Shown piece by piece: positions 59,258 to 64,000 of a stretch of DNA of 64,000 nt. Made by a program: the position numbers and the translations under genes. A model generated the notes under the pieces. The model worked only from the letters and a program-made list of their open reading frames with translations, made no database searches and was not told the origin of the DNA. The stretch covers positions 1,364,001-1,428,000 of the forward strand of contig NC_089188.1 in assembly GCF_947507565.1 (NCBI RefSeq), read 5' to 3'. The DNA is from Oscarella lobularis (Eukaryota > Porifera > Homoscleromorpha > Homosclerophorida > Oscarellidae). Each line of letters starts with the position of its first letter. Within the stretch, counting starts at the first letter, position 1.

Positions 59258-62200
59258 ATGCGAAGGTTCCTCCGATGTGTTGTTCTCTGCTTTCTCGCTC
59301 TTGCGATCCAACCAAAATTTACGACGGCGACGAATTCGAACACAACAAAACAGCCTATTTACCTCGTCGCTCTTCTGCCGACCGACGCGACAAGTGGCGC
59401 CTGGACAGCAGAAGACTCTGATATAGCGTGCGAAATTGCTGTCGATGACATTAACAACGCGAAAAATCTGCTCGACGGCTATGAACTTCGTCTGAGAAAG
59501 AAGCCAACAGACGTAGGCGCGTCCGCACCAGCGTTCGCTCCGCATTCACTATCGCGCACAACACTTACTATACACGCGCTAGGTGCACAGTGTACGGATC
59601 ATATTACGCGCGCCTGCACACGCATACTAGACTATAACGAAATGCAGAAGGAATGCTCCGTGGCAAGGGGCCTGGGGCACAAGTCTAAACGTACATGTAT
59701 ATTGATTGCTCTCTCGTATCTGTCTAGTGTTCTTCTGGTGTGGCTGGCTATGAGCTCTTTCATCAGCTGAACGATTCCAACAAGTTCGTTGCGCTTGTCG
59801 CTGCCGGATGCTCGTCTGTGACTCAGTCCATAGCTGCAATAACGCAGCACTTTAGTCTATTTCAGGTTTGTGTGCATCCGTCGCGATTCCACGTAACCAA
59901 CGCCCGAATAACGTACACACTAAGGGTCACCCTATAGTTGACCTATAACCTCGTTTGTCACCAAAACTAATTAGTACGCTTCCATGCATAATGTAATACG
60001 GGATGGTCTGACTATCATCTCTAAACGCCACTGTTATTTTTTTCGATTTAACAGTTCAGTTTTCTCTCGTCGTCTCCCGCCTTGGAAGATCGCAAGCGGT
60101 ATCCCTTTTATCGTCAAATAAAGCCGTACGAAAACGGACTCAACTTCCCGCGCATGTCTCTCTTGAAACTGTTCAAGTGGGAGCACGCGGTCGTTCTCTA
60201 TGAGGACGCTGAACTATTTAGGCTGGTGCGTGTCGGTTAGAAAATAAAACGTCGGAAGCTATAATTAACTAATTATTAATAGAATGCGCAAAATTTGTTT
60301 GCAATGAAGAACGAGGCCAACGTTACAATGGAAAAACATTTCGTGTCTTCCAATGACTTTGACGAAAATTTATCAGAAGTTCTTAAGAAAGTCCAAGTGG
60401 GTATTACTAGTATGTACTACCAGGCGACGTTTGAAAAAAATCTTTACGTTATACAGAGCTCTCAGATCAGGATTATCTTTGCGCTTTTCTACGCCGACAC
60501 CGGAGTAAAAATCGTTTGCAAAGTGAGTAGCGAAGTTAAATCGGACGTTTTATAAAAGTAATACAATTATTATAAGGCCAGCAAGCTGGGAATGACGTCG
60601 CGCGATTACGTTTGGATTTTTCCAGGATGGTATCATTATTTTGACGACCGTCCAGTGTGGTACAATACAAGTAACAATGATACAAGTAACAATGAGGATG
60701 TCAAATGCAGTTTCGATGAAATGAAAAAAACTATCAACGGTCATTTTACAATTGATCTAACGCGAATACCTGCTTCAGATAATCAAACAGTTCTACCAGA
60801 CAGAGTAAGTTGACCAATTTATGACTGCCTCTGCTTACGTGTATGGGCAGTCAACAATTGAGACACAAAACATGCAACGTCGTGCTTTTCCTCCCTCATA
60901 GACATTCGCCGGGTTTAAACAAGAGTACATTAAAAGGACAGGAAAGGCGTTCAAATACTATGGAGCATATGGCTATGACACTATTGTGGCCATAGCACAT
61001 ATGCTGAATCGGTCGTTGGCCAAAGATCCAAGACTTTTGGCCAATTTCGATTACGGTAGCCGAAGCCTTGCTTCAATTCTAAACGCCACTTTGCAGGAAG
61101 TTTCGTTCGTCGGATTTACGGTAACTACGTTTCTGTTTTTGAGCCTAATATATCTAAACGAATCAATAAGGGAAACGTGGCATTCCCGCCACTGCCAGAC
61201 GACATAACATATCGATCAAAGGCCAACATCTCCTATCGAAGATATTACGGTTTGCAAACTCGCCTTTACAACAGATAGGTGTAACCGTTTCAAATAGATT
61301 TAGAAAACGGACCTCTGATTTCAGTTAATGTCGAAGACCACTGTAACGACTCCAACTCAGTCTCGGACTGCCTCAAATGGACAAGTAATGATGATCACCT
61401 CTCTAGTTCTTGTAAAACGAACTGCCTCTAGCACCCGATGGGGAGAAGCCCGTGTCTTTTCCCAGTTCAACGTTGTCTAGCACCTCAATCTTTTACGTCG
61501 TCATGACAATTGACATTATTAGCATAAGTCTGACAATTTTGCTACTTTGCTTCACATTCTATCACAGAGAAAAAAGGTCATATTTGGAAAAGGCGTACGA
61601 AACAACGTTTTGGCATTATTTTCCGTTGTTTAGAATTGTCAAACTCTCCAGTCCACGAATGAATAATCTAATTGGACTCGGAGCGGTGCTCATTTTCATT
61701 GCCGTCCTGTTGAACGGATTCAATGGGCAATTTTTCCCGTTCAACAATAACTCACTAAGATGTTGCTCAGTAAGAGAGAAAAAAGACGTATGCGTGTATG
61801 CACGTTGTTCTGCTCTAGGCGCGCGACGGTCTACTGGTTTACGGATTCTCTCTCGCTTTCGGAAGTATGTTCGCTAAAACGTGGAGAGTCAGCATGATTT
61901 TCAAAAGATCTAAAACGGGGAAAACGTCATCCGACTTAAAATTGGTCAGAGAGCCAGCCACCGTAAATTATAGCCCCAATCAAACAGTTTTTGACGCAGA
62001 CCGATCACATTCTCTTTGCATTCGTTGGGGTCCTCCTACTCATCGACACTCTTTTTCTCGGTCTTTGGTACGGGCTTGACCCGTACAAAAAGGAGACCGC
62101 AGGCGTAAGTAGAACTAATACAGTTCACGAAATTGTCGAGTTTCTTGTGTGGTGCAGGTGGGAGAGGACTTGTTTAAGTGCCACAGCAACAACGCTAATC

Positions 62201-62928
62201 GCTGGTCCTATATAATACTGGCGTATAAGGGCGTAATTCTCGCCATCGGCGCGTTCATTGCGTTCGAGACGCGAAACGTCCACATCGCTTCGCTGAACGA
62301 TTCGCGATTCATTGCCCAGTCTATCTACAATACGGTGATTGCTTGTGTGCTGGCTTTTGCCTTTTCGTTTGTCACTAATGCGGGAGTGGCTTTCGCTCTC
62401 TGGGGAACGTCGATAATTGTTATGACGAGCACCGTTGTCGGACTCGTTTTCGTTCCAAAAGTAATTCGGTTACACCTATGTGACACCCTCTTTTTTTTCT
62501 AAGTTCGTGTTTTTGTCTTAGGTTTATTATCTTGTCTTTCGAAAGAACGACTCTGTTGCTAACGTGGGGAGAATGGGGAGCAAGGGAAAGGGCTCGATAA
62601 ACGATCACACGTTCGCTAAGAAATCGGACCTCAAGCAGTTGCGAGAGCAAAACAGACAACAGAAGAACGCTATGCTAATGATGCTCGAGGAGGTACAAAT
62701 ATAGATACGAAATGTTGGGGGGGTGGAGGGGCCTCCTTCGCGACTGTTCAATTTTTTTAGAAAAATTTAACCGAGAGCACAATACAAAGAATAAAGGTCG
62801 ACTTTGGACTGCTACTCGACAACGGGAAGAATGATTCCGAGGAAATTCAGACGGATTTTACGATGACAACGTCGCCGACGACTACAAACGAGGAAAATAA
62901 CACGGGTGAAAACGAGAGCGAAACGTGA
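59258..62928 (+). CDS. Metabotropic GABA-B-like receptor (class C GPCR)
   Basis: 15 exons: 59258-59512, 59728-59865, 60055-60225, 60283-60396, 60457-60522, 60577-60804, 60902-61120, 61171-61249, 61298-61384, 61432-61769, 61819-61944, 61988-62104, 62158-62460, 62522-62692, 62761-62928; 859 aa, all phases consistent. Signal peptide MRRFLRCVVLCFLALA, then a Venus-flytrap domain (IYLVALLPTD, AAGCSSVTQSI, SSSPALEDRKRYPFYR, RIIFALFYAD, YVWIFPGWYHYF), then seven membrane helices from about residue 575. There is no cysteine-rich domain, as in GABA-B receptors. TM landmarks: FSLAFGSMFAKTWRV, LGLWYGLDP and LAYKGVILAIGAFIAFETRNV. A short Leu/Gln-rich coiled-coil (SDLKQLREQNRQQ) follows. The intron at 60397-60456 is a stop-free 60 bp. 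Ligand unknown. Confidence 0.9.
60397..60456 (+). other. Stop-free 60-bp phase-0 intron
   Basis: GTGGGT donor and TTATACAG acceptor inside an open frame. Removing it joins VLKKVQ directly to SSQIRIIFALFY, as in other GABA-B receptors. Retention would add 20 residues. Confidence 0.75.
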
Positions 62929-63414
62929 AACTAACTCATATGAAATCAGTTCCTATAGAAGTTTAGTTTAGTGACTCTACGAACTATAGCTCTCCGACTC
63001 ACTTCGTAGTGTCGTCACTGTGCATTTAGTATGTATGCGCCTATAATGCTATCAAATATCATGTAGTACCCACCTGGTTTGTCTTTATGCAACAGGCAGT
63101 GGCAATAGCGTCATTCTCTCCCTTCACCTCGAAAAGAAATAGGTGCGATTTATCAAATAACAAAAAAATACAACATTTCATATTCGCTTCCGCGTGAAAC
63201 GCGGAGAAAATCGTTTGTTCTCATTCCGAAGACGACGTCAGTTCATGAGATTCCAATATCCTTAAGCATTACAAAGCACCATTAGTAAGGAACAATTCTC
63301 GAATGCAGTCGACCGCCTACTCGTATGATGAATGCCGTTTCCGAGAACACAGATTACCGCAACTGCACAAACGAACGCTTAGAGAAAGAAAGATAACCGA
63401 TGCAGACATTCAAG
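62929..63414. other. Convergent intergenic spacer
   Basis: 486 bp between the stop codons of the GABA-B-like gene and the sugar transporter. No canonical AATAAA, repeat or ORF of note was seen on either strand. Confidence 0.5.
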
Positions 63415-64000
63415 TCACCTGACGTATCGCTTCCAGTCAGATATTTCCAACCACGACTGTGACTGAAACAAATCGTCGATGTGCTCCAAACTTTTTCCCT
63501 AGGGAGGGACAAAGGACGATCTATAGTCTTGAATCGTGTGTGCACATTCAGTACCTTCGTCTCGGGCGTTGTGAAAAGAACGAAAAGAAAGGAGAGAGTC
63601 AAGAGAACTCCCATGAGAACGAAGGTGCCCTTGACTCCGAGTACGGCGCAGTCAAGCAAAAGCGGCGTAAACATGGCAATTGAAAAATTGGCAATCCAAT
63701 TCGAAGCCGTCGTAACGCTAACCGCTTTGCCTAAATCACAAATCGACGTCTATGAATTCAAAAAAGCGACAAATATCGACCTCTAATACGCAGCGGAAAA
63801 ATTTCACTCGTAACAACCCAGGCCGTGGGTCTAGAAAGACAAAAGATCAAGAAAAGAAGACATCTCTTCTCCACGCTTACCCCCATCCGTACGCAAAATT
63901 GACGACAAAGAGACAAACAAAGAACGTCACGGCATACCCAGTTGCCGCGCTGATATGACCGTCGCTGCAGCCGTAAGGACTAAGCAGGCCAGCTGCTATA
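63415..64000 (-). CDS. SLC2-like sugar transporter (MFS), C-terminal part
   Basis: Plasma-membrane hexose or polyol carrier of the major facilitator superfamily. Exons: 63415-63498, 63555-63730, 63781-63830 and 63881 onwards; the gene continues past the window edge. The sugar-porter block GPTAWVVTSEIFPLRIRGKA spans a splice site, followed by SNWIANFSIAMFTPLLL and VKGTFVLMGVLLTLSFLFVL helices, and the C-terminal signature PETKGKSLEHIDDLF. The tail SWLEISDWKRYVR is short. An earlier helix (SAATGYAVTFFVCLFVVNFAYGWG) is in the partial exon. Whether it is a facilitator or proton-coupled cannot be told from this part. Confidence 0.87.

Overview
The window is nuclear DNA from a compact, intron-rich animal genome. 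An axonemal dynein heavy chain, a class C GPCR of the GABA-B type, a THAP domain, a SAP-PARP, and nuclear-encoded respiratory-chain subunits identify a metazoan. Very short introns (often 48-60 bp), tiny intergenic gaps and a xi-class glutathione transferase suggest an early-branching lineage such as a sponge. That placement is inference. Nothing here is bacterial or viral.

Layout. 1-841: 3' end of a glucosylceramidase (+). 1106-5329: a divergent pair, a xi-class GST (glutathionyl-hydroquinone reductase, -) and an AIG2/GGCT-like gamma-glutamylcyclotransferase (+), with start codons 44 bp apart. The large GST intron holds ~611-bp tandem repeats with long hairpins. 5410-10681: three minus-strand genes, a secreted cystine-knot protein, TUBGCP3 and NDUFA1. 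10766-11578: a THAP ORF and a SWIM zinc-finger exon, converging with overlapping stops. 11597-28695: a ~17 kb satellite of ~41-bp units with higher-order structure. It contains a second, partial copy of the SWIM exon edge. 29249-32200: DYNLT2B (+), UQCRH (-) and an NAD-dependent reductase of the dihydroflavonol-reductase/epimerase type (-). 32421-56375: DNAH2 (-), whose larger introns are filled by repeats and a retrotransposon relic. 56662-59124: a PARP3 with two N-terminal SAP domains (-). 59258-62928: a GABA-B-like receptor (+). 63415-64000: 3' part of an SLC2-type sugar transporter (-).

Functional threads. Microtubule/cilium genes (TUBGCP3, DYNLT2B, DNAH2) and respiratory-chain genes (NDUFA1, UQCRH) are interspersed. 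Two glutathione-related genes share one very short divergent promoter. Several promoters share a CCCGTAT/ATACGGG core, and in two unrelated promoters this extends to an identical 19-mer. At least four introns use GC-AG boundaries, three of them in one gene.

Gene models were built by hand from splice signals and remembered family homology. No search was run.
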